This document shows positions 8,393-17,731 of a stretch of 64,000 nucleotides of DNA, piece after piece; within the stretch, counting starts at the first letter, position 1, and each line of letters begins with the position of its first letter. The notes under the pieces are model-generated. The model ran no database searches. It saw only the letters and a program-made list of their open reading frames with translations, and was not told the origin of the DNA. The DNA is taken from positions 1 through 64,000 of the forward strand of contig CANRWP010000002.1 of NCBI GenBank assembly GCA_947643595.1, written 5' to 3'. The stretch comes from an uncultured bacterium. GTDB lineage: Bacteria > Bacillota > Clostridia > Lachnospirales > Lachnospiraceae. A program made the translations under genes and the position numbers.

Positions 8393-10578
8393 TTTAATTT
8401 ACTCTGCAGTTTTTCAAAAATAGATTTCGGTGCGGACGATGCGCCCGGATTCTCATGCTCATAAATGGAGGAGCAGCTGATCTCTCCCTCACGCTTTTTG
8501 TCCGCATAATTGATCTGTTTTTCATCTTCCTGGAAGAAGATCGCCGCCGAAGTTTTTCCCAGAGTGATCTCCATTCTTCCGCCCTGCACGCTGTATTCCA
8601 CCTGTTCCGTCGTAAAGCCGTTCTCATCCGTCAGCATGACCCGCGTCATCCTCGCTTCCTTCGGTACGCCTAACGCCCAGACTTCGAGTTTCCTTGTCAC
8701 CTCGTGATCGTTATTATTGATCACGGTCAGTGTGCGGGAACTGTCGGTAAAACGGCCGAAAGCGATCACATTAAATTCTCCGATGATGGGCTTCAGGGAA
8801 CCCGTCCGCAGCTCCGGTCTGGATTTATGGAGCTTTATGATCTCCTGGTGAAACCTTATCAACTCTTTATCCTCATGTCCCCAGGGATAAGTTCGCCTGT
8901 TGTCCGGGTCTGTAAAACCGCAGACACCCGCCTCATCCCCGTAATAGATCGTGGGCGCTCCGGTCCAGGTCATCTGGATCATGACAGCCTCGCGGAACAC
9001 GGCTTTATTGATATCTCTCTCCGCCATCTCCGGATTCATATAGTTGGTCCGTCCCACCCTCCGGTTCGTTCTCGTGAGAAAGCGGGAATGGTCATGGTTG
9101 GACAACTCGTTCATCGCAACCATTCTGGCCGGTCCCATCAGCCTCGCCCCGTTATATTTCATGGCTCCCCAGAAGTTATCCGCATGCCCCAGCATATCCA
9201 TCCGGAAGTCGTCGCTGTGCTTCTCCATTCCAGTCAAAAACCATGTGACGGGTTCCATAAAGGCGTCATAGTTCATGACGCTGTCCCACTCTTTTCCGTT
9301 CAGCCACGGCTTGGGGTTCCCATACTGCTCCGCCAGAATCAGTGCGTCAGGATTTGCATTTTTCACGCGCTTGCGGAACTCCTGCCAGAAGCGGTGGTTC
9401 ATCTCCGGGGACATCCCCAGATCCGCCGCCACGTCCAGCCTCCAGCCGTCCGCGTTGTAGGGCGGAGATACCCATTTCTCCCCGACGTTCAAAATATACT
9501 CCAGAAGTTCCTGGGACGTCTCATAGTGGAGCTTCGGCAGCGTGTCATGCCCCCACCAGCCGTCGTAAGTATTATTGTAAGGCCATCTGGTCGGATTCTG
9601 GTCGTGGAACAGGAACCAGTTGCGGTACGGACTGTCCTCCGCGACATAGGCGCCCTTCTCGTACCCCGCCGCCTCCTCGTAGATCCGCTCTTTATCCAGC
9701 CATTTGTTGAAGGAACCACAGTGGTTAAACACGCCGTCTATAATAACGCGTATCCCCCGCTTATGCGCCTCCTCGATAAATTTTGCAAAAAATTCATTGG
9801 ATGCTTCCAGATTCCGCTTATCTGTGACACGGTTGATGTAGCGGGAAGCAAAACGATTCTCCTTCTGTCCGTCCTGAAGAAGTTCTCCCTCATCGTAGAC
9901 AATTTTTCCGATATGAGGGTCTATATACTCGTAATCCTGAATATCATATTTATGGTTGGACGGCGATACGAACAGCGGGTTAAAATAGATGGCCTCGACC
10001 CCCAGCCCCTCCAGATAATCCAGCTTGTCGAGCACGCCCTGCAGATCCCCACCGTAAAACTCGCGGATGCCCATCTGGGCAGGATATTTGCCCCACTGCT
10101 CTTTCGGAACCCGTGAAGAATAATCGCCTATATAGAAGTACTCTTTATCCAACACATCGTTATCCTCATCGCCGTTATAAAACCGATCGATCAGGATCTG
10201 ATACATCACCGCGCCCTTTGCCCATCTCGGCGTTTTAAAGCCGGGGATGATCGTGAAATAGTAATCCGGGTCGGCCTCTTTCACCGCCCCCCGCTGGTCA
10301 AAATAGAGCGTCATCTTGCCGGACTGCACTTTGAAGCAGTAGGTAACACTCTTGTTCTCAAGCTCCAGCACAAGTTCATAATAGTCAAAAAGCTCCGTCG
10401 CCTCCACTTTCTCCATCAGATGGGACGTTCCCTGCAGCTCCAGAAAGACGCTGTCAACATTGTTCTTTTCCGTGCGAAAACGTACCGTGACTTCGCTGTA
10501 AGGGGCAGGCTCTACCGGATAAATATAATTCTCCGTATTATCCGAATACAGCGCCCGTTTATTAAAAACAGGACGCAT
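8389..10578 (-). CDS. Glycoside hydrolase family 13, neopullulanase/cyclomaltodextrinase-like
   Basis: The chosen start (ATG 10578) gives about 729 residues; a TTG at 10641 would add 21 residues, and neither has a well-placed ribosome site. An N-terminal beta-domain (about 1-115) resembles CBM34. The catalytic barrel contains GVFNHCG (region I), DGWRLDVA (nucleophile Asp), ILAEQYG (acid/base Glu) and SNHDHSR (transition-state Asp). A C-terminal beta-domain and a ~45-residue charged tail follow. No signal peptide is seen, so it probably degrades imported maltodextrins or cyclodextrins in the cytoplasm. It heads the operon with the YkgJ-like and YjjI/YjjW genes. Confidence 0.88.
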   Translation of the reverse strand: MRPVFNKRALYSDNTENYIYPVEPAPYSEVTVRFRTEKNNVDSVFLELQGTSHLMEKVEATELFDYYELVLELENKSVTYCFKVQSGKMTLYFDQRGAVKEADPDYYFTIIPGFKTPRWAKGAVMYQILIDRFYNGDEDNDVLDKEYFYIGDYSSRVPKEQWGKYPAQMGIREFYGGDLQGVLDKLDYLEGLGVEAIYFNPLFVSPSNHKYDIQDYEYIDPHIGKIVYDEGELLQDGQKENRFASRYINRVTDKRNLEASNEFFAKFIEEAHKRGIRVIIDGVFNHCGSFNKWLDKERIYEEAAGYEKGAYVAEDSPYRNWFLFHDQNPTRWPYNNTYDGWWGHDTLPKLHYETSQELLEYILNVGEKWVSPPYNADGWRLDVAADLGMSPEMNHRFWQEFRKRVKNANPDALILAEQYGNPKPWLNGKEWDSVMNYDAFMEPVTWFLTGMEKHSDDFRMDMLGHADNFWGAMKYNGARLMGPARMVAMNELSNHDHSRFLTRTNRRVGRTNYMNPEMAERDINKAVFREAVMIQMTWTGAPTIYYGDEAGVCGFTDPDNRRTYPWGHEDKELIRFHQEIIKLHKSRPELRTGSLKPIIGEFNVIAFGRFTDSSRTLTVINNNDHEVTRKLEVWALGVPKEARMTRVMLTDENGFTTEQVEYSVQGGRMEITLGKTSAAIFFQEDEKQINYADKKREGEISCSSIYEHENPGASSAPKSIFEKLQSKLK

Positions 10579-10742
10579 TGTAGAAACATAGTATTGCTGA
10601 TTAAAAAGTGAGTAAAATCCTGAATTTATATTGAACCACAACCTTTCTATATTTCTTATGATAATATTCTATTATGTTTGCCCTGGTCTTTCAAGTAAAA
10701 ATTGCCCGACTGCCAAAGAAAAACAGAAAAAAACAGAATAGT

Positions 10743-10772
10743 AAAAAGGACAGTCTTTCGACTGTCCTTTTT
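10743..10772 (-). terminator. Rho-independent terminator after ftsH
   Basis: A perfect 13-bp stem (AAAAAGGACAGTC / GACTGTCCTTTTT) closes a four-base loop and ends in a T run on either strand. It lies 143 bases downstream of the ftsH stop on the minus strand and upstream of the GH13 gene, so it separates the two transcripts. Confidence 0.8.
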
Positions 10773-10914
10773 AGAGAAGGTATTTCTTTCTTATGGGGTA
10801 TAGCAAAAAACTATATAATGTATTGGGGGGTTACAAGAAGTATAATAGCATACCGCCCCTTTGTCTACAAGACTTAGATTTCACAAATATCACAAATTTT
10901 GATATCCAATTTTG

Positions 10915-12729
10915 TCAGTTTTGCACAAATAAATCCTCAAATTCTTTTCTGCCTATCTTTTCCTTCTCCAGCAGAAGCGCAGCGCAGCTGTGCAGTACCT
11001 GTTCGTGTTCCAGAATGATCTCCTTCGCCTTCTTATAGCATCTGTCGATGATCACCTTGACTTCCCTGTCGATCTCCCCTGCAATATTCTCGCTGTGGCT
11101 CTTCGTGTGAGCGAGATCCCTGCCGATAAACACCTCGTCATAATCGTCGTCGTAACACACAACACCGATATTCTCCGACATACCGTACCTGGTGACCATC
11201 ATGCGCGCTTCTTTTGTCGCCTTTCGGATATCAGAGGAAGCTCCGGTCGTGATGTCGTCAAAGATGATCTCCTCCGCGATACGTCCGCCCAGGGATACCA
11301 TGATATCCTGTTCCATCCTGCCCTTTGTCAGGAACATATCGTCCTTGTCCGGCAAAGGCATCGTGTAGCCCGCCGCTCCGACGCCGGTGGGAATGATCGA
11401 AACCGTATAGACAGGGCCCACTTCCGGGAGAACATGGAACAAAATCGCATGTCCCGCCTCGTGATAAGCCGTGATTTTTTTCTCCTTGTCGGAAATGATC
11501 TTACTCTTTTTCTCCGAACCGATACCCACTTTGATAAACGCCTTGTTGATATCGCTCTGGCACACATACTTTCTGTCCTCTTTTGCCGCCACGATGGCCG
11601 CCTCGTTCAGAAGGTTTTCCAGATCGGCACCGGTAAAGCCCGCTGTCGTCTGCGCGATGTGTTCCAGATTCACGTCATCCCCCAGAGGCTTGTTCTTCGC
11701 ATGGGTCAGCAGAATTTCCTTTCTTCCTCCCACATCCGGTCTTCCCACTACGATCTTGCGGTCAAACCGCCCGGGACGCATGATCGCCGGATCCAGAATA
11801 TCCACCCGGTTTGTCGCCGCAATGACGATAACACCTTCATTTACGCCGAAACCATCCATCTCCACCAGCAGCTGATTCAACGTCTGCTCTCTCTCATCGT
11901 GACCGCCGCCCATGCCGGTGCCGCGCTGTCTCGCCACCGCATCGATCTCGTCGATAAACACGATACAGGGCTCATGTTTCTTCGCCTCGCTGAACAGGTC
12001 TCTCACACGGGATGCTCCCACGCCCACATACATCTCCACAAAATCCGAACCGGAGATCGAGAAAAACGGCACCCCCGCCTCCCCGGCGATCGCTTTCGCC
12101 AGCAGCGTCTTACCGGTTCCGGGAGGGCCCTCCAGCAGAACTCCCTTCGGGATCCTCGCGCCGACCTCAATAAACTTACCCGGATTCTTGAGAAACTGGA
12201 CGATCTCCTCCAGATCCTCTTTCTCCTCTTTCAAACCCGCGACCCCATCGAATGTGATGCCCTCGCCGCCCAGCGAAATCCTCGCCCGGCTCTTTCCGAA
12301 ATTCGCCATTCTGCCGGCTCCTCCGCCGCCCCTGTTCATGATGGAGATCACCACCATAACAGCCAGAAAACTTAAACCCACCGGCAGGATCACGCTCGTC
12401 AGGATACCCTCGCCCTGCGCTTTATTTATCACAGGATATATATGGTATTCTTTTAACATCTTTTCCGCTTCCGCCACATCTGTGACCTGAATGTTCATCG
12501 TCTCCCCGCTTGTCAGAGTAATTCTCACGACACCGGTCGGCGGCACCTGGTAAGGTGTGATATCAGCACCTGTCACAGCTCCCGCGGACAGGGCTCCCTG
12601 CATCTGATAGAGCGTATAGTTGTTCCGTCCTGCCGTAATGAAGTTGATAAATAAAAGTCCGGCGACACATAATCCAAAAAATACTATATATGCGGCCATC
12701 CCTTTGTTTTGTCTATTGTTCTGATCCAA
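10915..12729 (-). CDS. ftsH: ATP-dependent zinc metalloprotease FtsH
   Basis: This 604-residue protein has two N-terminal membrane helices (about 12-32 and 108-130) flanking an external domain, an AAA+ module with Walker A GPPGTGKT, Walker [11 protein letters not shown] and the second-region-of-homology arginines ([20 protein letters not shown]), and the zinc-protease motif HEAGH. FtsH degrades membrane and regulatory proteins and is needed for sporulation in Bacillus. The start is a TTG at 12729, with AGGAG nine bases upstream; the next Met, codon 11, lies too far from this site. Its position after hpt and tilS is the conserved Firmicutes order. Confidence 0.97.
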   Translation of the reverse strand: MDQNNRQNKGMAAYIVFFGLCVAGLLFINFITAGRNNYTLYQMQGALSAGAVTGADITPYQVPPTGVVRITLTSGETMNIQVTDVAEAEKMLKEYHIYPVINKAQGEGILTSVILPVGLSFLAVMVVISIMNRGGGGAGRMANFGKSRARISLGGEGITFDGVAGLKEEKEDLEEIVQFLKNPGKFIEVGARIPKGVLLEGPPGTGKTLLAKAIAGEAGVPFFSISGSDFVEMYVGVGASRVRDLFSEAKKHEPCIVFIDEIDAVARQRGTGMGGGHDEREQTLNQLLVEMDGFGVNEGVIVIAATNRVDILDPAIMRPGRFDRKIVVGRPDVGGRKEILLTHAKNKPLGDDVNLEHIAQTTAGFTGADLENLLNEAAIVAAKEDRKYVCQSDINKAFIKVGIGSEKKSKIISDKEKKITAYHEAGHAILFHVLPEVGPVYTVSIIPTGVGAAGYTMPLPDKDDMFLTKGRMEQDIMVSLGGRIAEEIIFDDITTGASSDIRKATKEARMMVTRYGMSENIGVVCYDDDYDEVFIGRDLAHTKSHSENIAGEIDREVKVIIDRCYKKAKEIILEHEQVLHSCAALLLEKEKIGRKEFEDLFVQN

Positions 12730-12750
12730 AATTTATTACTCCTTCTATAT

Positions 12751-13275
12751 TCAATCAAATTCCACTACGCCTATGTAGGGCAGATTCCTATATCTCTGGT
12801 CATAATCCAATCCGTATCCGACAACAAACTCATCGGGAATCTGGAAGCAGGTATAATCTACATGCACATCCACGACCCTTCTCTCCGGTTTGTCGAGCAA
12901 TGTACAGAGCCTCACACTCTTCGGCCCTCTGTCCTTCAGCATTTCCAGAAGATAGCTCAAAGTTCTGCCGGAATCCACAATGTCCTCCACCACGAGCACT
13001 TCCTTATCTTTCAAAGGCTCATCAAGATCTTTCACGATTCTCACCACACCGCTGGATTTCGTCGCGCTGCCATAGCTGGACACCGACATAAAATCAAGAG
13101 ATACCGGAACCGTGATCCGTTTCGCCAGCTCGCACAGGAAAAAAGCGCCGCCCTTTAAAACACAGATAAGATGCACCTGTTTCCCCGCATAATCTCTGTT
13201 GATCTGCTCCCCGATCTCCTGAATCCGTCTGTCTACCTCCTCTTCCGTCAACAATACTCTTACATGTTCCGCCAT
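12751..13275 (-). CDS. hpt: Hypoxanthine phosphoribosyltransferase
   Basis: This 174-residue enzyme has the PRPP-binding signature VLVVEDIVDSGRTL, the early LKGGAFF loop and the C-terminal DEFVVGYGLDYDQRYRNLPYIGV segment of purine phosphoribosyltransferases. It converts hypoxanthine or guanine plus PRPP to IMP or GMP in purine salvage. GGAGGAGA precedes the ATG. It lies between tilS (13 bases upstream) and ftsH (21 bases downstream), the conserved arrangement in which Hpt, TilS and FtsH are co-transcribed in Firmicutes. Confidence 0.96.
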   Translation of the reverse strand: MAEHVRVLLTEEEVDRRIQEIGEQINRDYAGKQVHLICVLKGGAFFLCELAKRITVPVSLDFMSVSSYGSATKSSGVVRIVKDLDEPLKDKEVLVVEDIVDSGRTLSYLLEMLKDRGPKSVRLCTLLDKPERRVVDVHVDYTCFQIPDEFVVGYGLDYDQRYRNLPYIGVVEFD

Positions 13276-13288
13276 GTCTTCTCCTCCG

Positions 13289-14755
13289 TCACTCTCTCCC
13301 GCAGATCCGAATCTGCAAAATGGTTTTTGTCTTTCCTGTCACTTTATAAAAATCACTCGTTCTCCCTCCCGGCACCCACATGACATGCGTGTCATCTGCT
13401 ATGAGCCAGATACTTCTCCTCTCGGAAGCCGGAATCTTGTTTTCTATCATATAACGTCGCAGACTCTTGCGATTCATCCGCTCATCTATCGTCAGATAAT
13501 CTCCGCTTTCACAGTGCCTGACAGAAAACGATGTTTCTATTTTATCATAATCGAACCATTTCGTATACGTTTTTTGTGGAATACAATCTATGATTTCCGA
13601 AATATCGCGAATTCCGAGACGCTCTTTTACCGCTTTCTCATCGGACAGGTCGATCCGTTCCGCCGTGATCTCCGGCTTCCTCTCCCCGGTCAGAAATCCC
13701 CTCCTATCCTGGGAGAGGAAGATCTTCTCCGCCTCCCTCTCCCGCTCCTTCGGATAAAGCAGAAGCTTTCCGTATACTTTTCTCGCCCGCACGCCCCCCG
13801 GCAGACAGAGCTCCCCGTTTCCCTGTTTTTTTGTCAGTTCCAGCATATCTTCGACATGCACCGCGCCGATATCTTTCCGGGTGGGCAGAATTCTTTCCAG
13901 TCCATGCAGAAGAATCTGTTTCTGCAAAAACACATCTTCCCGCAGTAAAGAGGTAATGTCAAAGACAAGGATATCCTCTCTCTCCGCCACGACCCTCCGA
14001 CAGGCGGCACTCGCCTGACTTCTGATATAGCATTCCGCTTCCCGCACGATCCGGGCCGTATTTCCGATATGGGCCGCCGCCTGAGGACAGATCTCCCTCT
14101 CCACATAGGGAAGTATCTGATGTCTGATCTTATTTCTGCTGTAATTGGGGAGAGCGTTGGTCCTGTCCTCACGCCATGCCGCCCCTCTATCTCTCAGATA
14201 ATCCTCTATCTCAGCCCTGGAGAGACAGAGCAGGGGACGGATGATATCTCCCCGCTGCGGAAGGATTCCGCGCAGCCCCGTCAGACCGCTGCCGCGAAAA
14301 AGCTGGAACAGGACTGTCTCCGCCTGGTCATTCTCGTGGTGCGCCGTGGCGATCTTAAACGACGAGTGAAAGGCATCCTGCCCGAAGGATTCCTCCTCCC
14401 ACCTTTTCAGGCACTCCCGAAAATCCCGATAGCGCAGCATCCTGCCCGCCTCCTCCTCGCTGAGTCCCTGCTCTTTCGCAAAGGCAGGCACATCCTCCCG
14501 GAACAGATAGCAGGGGACGCCTTCCCCTTCGCTGAGCGCCGCCGCAAAGGCTGCATCCTCCCCCGCCTCCTCGCGGATGCCGTGATGCACATGGGCCGTC
14601 CGCAGGGTAAAACCGAGTTCCTCCCGGATCGCAAGCAGCAGGTAAAACAGACATACCGAATCCGCTCCCCCGGACAGCCCCAGAAGAACTTTATCTCCCT
14701 CCCGGATCAGTCCCTGCTTTTCTATAAAAATTTTTACCTTTTCTTGTACATTCAT
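13289..14755 (-). CDS. tilS: tRNA(Ile)-lysidine synthase
   Basis: This 488-residue protein begins with the PP-loop ATPase motif LGLSGGADSV (about residues 26-35), followed by the HHENDQAETVLFQLFRGSGLTGLRG motif region of TilS and the substrate-binding and C-terminal domains (DYLTIDERMNRKSLRRYM-type, WIWLIADDTHVMWVPGGR-type ending). It attaches lysine to C34 of the AUA-reading tRNA(Ile), changing its codon recognition. It is an essential housekeeping enzyme. No clear Shine-Dalgarno sequence is visible before the ATG at 14755. Confidence 0.95.
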   Translation of the reverse strand: MNVQEKVKIFIEKQGLIREGDKVLLGLSGGADSVCLFYLLLAIREELGFTLRTAHVHHGIREEAGEDAAFAAALSEGEGVPCYLFREDVPAFAKEQGLSEEEAGRMLRYRDFRECLKRWEEESFGQDAFHSSFKIATAHHENDQAETVLFQLFRGSGLTGLRGILPQRGDIIRPLLCLSRAEIEDYLRDRGAAWREDRTNALPNYSRNKIRHQILPYVEREICPQAAAHIGNTARIVREAECYIRSQASAACRRVVAEREDILVFDITSLLREDVFLQKQILLHGLERILPTRKDIGAVHVEDMLELTKKQGNGELCLPGGVRARKVYGKLLLYPKEREREAEKIFLSQDRRGFLTGERKPEITAERIDLSDEKAVKERLGIRDISEIIDCIPQKTYTKWFDYDKIETSFSVRHCESGDYLTIDERMNRKSLRRYMIENKIPASERRSIWLIADDTHVMWVPGGRTSDFYKVTGKTKTILQIRICGRE

Positions 14756-14797
14756 GATTTTAATGTATAGTAAACTCTTCTAAAAAGCAAGTGTTTC

Positions 14798-15976
14798 CTA
14801 TCTGGCGCTCTCCCAGAATCCGGTCACAATTACCGTCATATCATCCCGCACTTCCCCCCTGCTCTGGCGCAGCACATAACCCAGAATATCGTTGGCGAGC
14901 TCGCTGGGATTCCTGGTCTGGAAGCGGCTGATGATCTCCGGCAGCGCCGCCTCCCCCACGCCCTGATTCATGGCATCCACCACACCGTCCGACAACAGAA
15001 TAATATAATCTCCGTCCTCCAGATACCGTATCACGGACTCTCGCTCCGGCTCCTCCACAAGCCCCAGCGGAAGATTTCTCGAGGAGATCTGCTCCACCAG
15101 ATTATCCCTCTTTAAGTAAGAAGGCGCTGCCCCCACCTTATAAAAATGGCATGTCCCCTGATACAGATCGATATTGCAACAGTCTATCGTCGAAGTGTTC
15201 CTCCCCGCTCCCCCCGTCAGAAGAACGCCGTTGATCAGCCGCATCGCCGCGTCCACAGAGAAACCTGCCTCCAAAAAACGCTGCATCAGATCCACCGCCA
15301 TGGAACTGCTCTTCAGGGCGCTCTCCCCCGCGCCCATCCCGTCCGAGAGCAGAACAGCCACATTTCCCTCCCCGTAATCAAATATCTCAAAACAGTCCCC
15401 CGAGACCGTCTCCGTCTGCTTGATCGCCTTTGCCGTCCCGGTCAGCACATGGTAGGATGGCTCCTCCTGAAACAGATAGGTATTCCACTCCTGCGACAGA
15501 AAAAATCCACAGTTTCTGTGAGGGACAAGGCGGACATCCAGCAGCACCGCCAAAAGCCCCGCCACATCATCCGAAGAAATACTGACCGGCTTTGCCGTTC
15601 TCATTTGAACACTGTACTCCCGGTGCCCGTCCTGGGCCCGTATGTAAAAAAGATCTCCCACAAGAATGCCCTCGCTCTTCATCTCCCGCGTAAGCTGCCT
15701 GTACTTTTTCTCACTGACCTTCTCCACCTTTCTCTTATTGCTCGCGATGTTGAACAACATGCGGGACATCTCCTGCAGCTGCCCCGCAAACACAAAGCGC
15801 TGTTCCATGAGCTGCCGCTCCCAGAGGATGAGCTGTCTCTCCTCCGCTTCCACCGGCTGTTCCTCAAACCTCTCCTCCACATTAAAATTCTGAAAAGAAT
15901 CTGCCAGTTCCCGAAAAGAATCCGCATATTCCAAAAATCTTTGCCTTTCGTAATCCTGTAATATCGTTGTCTCCAT
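14798..15976 (-). CDS. spoIIE: SpoIIE-type PP2C phosphatase lacking the membrane domain
   Basis: The ATG at 15976 has AGGAGG ten bases upstream and gives 392 residues; a GTG at 15985 is too close to that site. The C-terminal half is a PP2C domain of SpoIIE type: SGDCFEIFDYG, LLSDGMGAGESA, the VGAAPSYLKR and SSRNLPLGL stretches, and LLSDGVVDA plus RDDMTVIV metal-site motifs. The first ~150 residues are a charged, helical regulator region. In Bacillus SpoIIE is about 827 residues with ten membrane helices that are absent here, although the gene sits at the same locus (divIC - spoIIE - tilS - hpt - ftsH). It should dephosphorylate SpoIIAA to release sigma-F in the forespore. Confidence 0.88.
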   Translation of the reverse strand: METTILQDYERQRFLEYADSFRELADSFQNFNVEERFEEQPVEAEERQLILWERQLMEQRFVFAGQLQEMSRMLFNIASNKRKVEKVSEKKYRQLTREMKSEGILVGDLFYIRAQDGHREYSVQMRTAKPVSISSDDVAGLLAVLLDVRLVPHRNCGFFLSQEWNTYLFQEEPSYHVLTGTAKAIKQTETVSGDCFEIFDYGEGNVAVLLSDGMGAGESALKSSSMAVDLMQRFLEAGFSVDAAMRLINGVLLTGGAGRNTSTIDCCNIDLYQGTCHFYKVGAAPSYLKRDNLVEQISSRNLPLGLVEEPERESVIRYLEDGDYIILLSDGVVDAMNQGVGEAALPEIISRFQTRNPSELANDILGYVLRQSRGEVRDDMTVIVTGFWESAR

Positions 15977-16147
15977 AGTGATCACGCCTCCTGATATAAG
16001 TTCCGCAGATATACGGTGTGATGATTATAGCCAAAAAGAAAGCGCGGTATTTGTCAAAAATACACCCGTAATCCCGAGTTTTTTCCGACAAAAACCGCAC
16101 TGGAACTTCTTATAAATCAATATGAATCGTAAAAGGGGGCACAAAAA

Positions 16148-16169
16148 AGCTGCCCGCCTCCGGACAGCT
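16148..16169 (-). terminator. Probable terminator after divIC
   Basis: An imperfect stem (AGCTGTCC... / ...GGGCAGCT on the minus strand) runs into six T residues. It starts at the divIC stop codon and would end the yabP-yabQ-divIC transcript before spoIIE. Confidence 0.6.
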
Positions 16170-16480
16170 CATTCTCCTTCCGTCTTAAAAACGATCTCAT
16201 CCTCATACACAAGCCCTAATTTTTCCTTCGCCATGTCCTCAATATATTTCTGAGTCTGTGTATATTTCTCATACTCCTTAATCTCTTCCGCCCGCGCTTC
16301 CTCCTGGTCTATCTTCCTCTGCAGCTCTTCCTGCTTCGCCTGGTATATCGCCTGTCTCTCTTTCAGTTCCGCTTTCCGAAAGTTTACTGCAACAATCAGC
16401 ATGAACAGTACCAACGTGACAAGTATCATGGCAAATCTATTCTGTTTTGGCTTCTGATACGCCGCTCTTCGCCTCGCCAT
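16169..16480 (-). CDS. divIC: Septum formation initiator DivIC/FtsB family protein
   Basis: This 103-residue protein has a short basic N-terminus, one membrane helix (about residues 18-35) and a long charged coiled coil (about 38-90), the standard layout of DivIC/FtsB. It joins FtsL and DivIB in the divisome at both vegetative and sporulation septa. AAAGGAGG precedes the ATG. Position between yabQ and spoIIE matches the Bacillus order exactly, which supports DivIC over other small coiled-coil membrane proteins. Confidence 0.9.
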   Translation of the reverse strand: MARRRAAYQKPKQNRFAMILVTLVLFMLIVAVNFRKAELKERQAIYQAKQEELQRKIDQEEARAEEIKEYEKYTQTQKYIEDMAKEKLGLVYEDEIVFKTEGE

Positions 16481-16492
16481 AGCAGCCTCCTT

Positions 16493-17005
16493 TCAGTGTT
16501 TACATAATACTATTCTAATCATTTTACAAAATACCGTCAACTTCTTTTTTAAAATTCTGCAAAAATACCTGCACTTTCCGCCCCACAACACTCTCAGGGC
16601 ATACCATTTCGATCGGACTGCGCGCCTGGGCTTATCCAGTATGCTCTCCGCCTTTTTTCCGGCCTTCCCCGCCGCTTTGAACGCTTCCGCCTTTGTCCTG
16701 TTTAAAAACCGTGCACTGTATTTTACAAATAGGGTCCCTATGGACACCGTATACACGAAAATACCGATACAGACTCCCAATATCGTATAAAAGCGCAGGC
16801 TGCCGTTGTGATACTCATAGAGCATCAGAAAAGCTTTTATCCCCGTCCAGAGCCAGTATAAAAAGTCCTCAAAAGCCATTGCCAGCCTGTTATGCCCCAC
16901 GACCTTCCGGAAAATGCGAATCAGATCATAAATAAACGCGATCTCGGCGCCAAAATACGCGGCATACAGAAACAGCGCGAACTCCGTAGTCACCAGTTCA
17001 CTCAT
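16493..17005 (-). CDS. yabQ: Spore cortex biosynthesis protein YabQ
   Basis: This 170-residue protein has about four membrane segments in the first 100 residues with the typical YabQ features (GAEIAFIYDLIRIFRK, then FEDFLYWLWTGIKAF), followed by a basic cytoplasmic tail of about 70 residues. YabQ acts in the mother cell at the forespore outer membrane and is required for cortex formation in Bacillus. It starts 11 bases after yabP and is followed 12 bases later by divIC, so the three are probably one transcript. Confidence 0.92.
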   Translation of the reverse strand: MSELVTTEFALFLYAAYFGAEIAFIYDLIRIFRKVVGHNRLAMAFEDFLYWLWTGIKAFLMLYEYHNGSLRFYTILGVCIGIFVYTVSIGTLFVKYSARFLNRTKAEAFKAAGKAGKKAESILDKPRRAVRSKWYALRVLWGGKCRYFCRILKKKLTVFCKMIRIVLCKH

Positions 17006-17016
17006 ATCGCCTTCCC

Positions 17017-17322
17017 CTATTGAAACAGCCTGGAGAAAAAGGACTCCGTCTTCTCTCTGGCTCCGGCGGAATCGGAGTAAGTCAGAGAGTCCACGCTCCC
17101 GTCCACATCCACTTCGCCCTTGTCCAGAGAAAGTCTGCTGACATGAAGTTCGGATCCCTTGATCATCAGCATACCCTGTTCCGTCTCCAGCAACACTTCA
17201 TTGATATCAAAAGAAAGCACATCGTTCACGCCTGTGATCGTACAGGTCTTTCTGCCGGAGAGCACGATCTTGTGTGTCCGCAGTTGTGATCTTCCGTTAT
17301 AACCGCTGTTTAAATCTTCCAT
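17017..17322 (-). CDS. yabP: Sporulation protein YabP
   Basis: This 101-residue soluble protein matches YabP in length and in its core (HKIVLSGRKTCTITGVNDV, then FDINEVLLETEQGMLMIKG and LHVSRLSLDKGEVDVDG), a small beta-rich YabP/YqfC-type domain. In Bacillus yabP is a sigma-E gene next to yabQ and spoIIE. It has a GGGAGGAATGG-type start region. The 112 bases upstream contain no promoter I would call with confidence, although they separate it from rqcP and probably hold a sporulation promoter. Confidence 0.92.
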   Translation of the reverse strand: MEDLNSGYNGRSQLRTHKIVLSGRKTCTITGVNDVLSFDINEVLLETEQGMLMIKGSELHVSRLSLDKGEVDVDGSVDSLTYSDSAGAREKTESFFSRLFQ

Positions 17323-17434
17323 CCCATTCCTCCCTCTCCAAATACTCCGATGGTATAAAATGCTGTTCCCTTCTGAAACAGTATATGAATGGGACGTCCA
17401 TCTGATGCCAAAATCTTACAGATTTACAGAAGAC

Positions 17435-17674
17435 CTACAGATAGCGGTACATCTCCTTTGCCTCTTCTTTTCGCACCACTTCGGAAACATCTAACACTTC
17501 CACCTTAACCTCTTTAGAGCCAAACTGAATCGTGATAATGTCCCCCACTTTCACCGCCGTTCCCGCCTTGGCCGCTTTTTCGTTGATCAACACCCTGCCG
17601 GCATCGCAGGCTTCGTTTGCCACGGTGCGCCTTTTGATCAGCCTCGATACCTTTAAATATTTATCTAATCTCAT
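17435..17674 (-). CDS. rqcP: S4-domain RNA-binding protein RqcP (YabO)
   Basis: The ATG at 17674 with GAGGAGAGAG just upstream gives 79 residues, the usual size of RqcP; the longer frame runs back into the hup terminator and is rejected. The S4 domain fills the protein (MRLDKYLKVSRLIKRR, then GRVLINEKAAKAGTAVKVGD and IQFG). RqcP works with RqcH on stalled 50S subunits in the addition of C-terminal alanine tails. Neighbours hup upstream and yabP downstream match the Bacillus order. Confidence 0.93.
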   Translation of the reverse strand: MRLDKYLKVSRLIKRRTVANEACDAGRVLINEKAAKAGTAVKVGDIITIQFGSKEVKVEVLDVSEVVRKEEAKEMYRYL

Positions 17675-17703
17675 CTCTCTCCTCAATCTTTTAAAATATT
17701 GAT

Positions 17704-17731
17704 AAAGCCCGGACAGCATTGCCCGGGCTTT
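17704..17731 (-). terminator. Terminator after the HU gene
   Basis: A GC-rich stem (AAAGCCCGG(G/A)CA arms, one mismatch) with a small loop ends in T residues on the minus strand, 20 bases after the hup stop. It lies just before the rqcP ribosome site, so some read-through into rqcP is likely. Confidence 0.7.

Noticed and set aside
8704..10116. A 470-codon plus-strand open frame opposite the GH13 gene
   Set aside because: Shadow frame of a well-supported amylase.
10990..12375. A 461-codon plus-strand open frame opposite ftsH
   Set aside because: Shadow frame; ftsH shows all expected AAA+ and protease motifs.
15882..16100. A 72-codon open frame upstream of spoIIE, considered as a frameshifted membrane domain
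   Set aside because: It overlaps the spoIIE start in another frame and lacks the ten-helix pattern, so it does not restore a full-length SpoIIE.
17355..17388. Possible sigma-E promoter before yabP
   Set aside because: TCATATA and CATTTTAT boxes were seen, but their 19-base spacing does not fit the sigma-E consensus.
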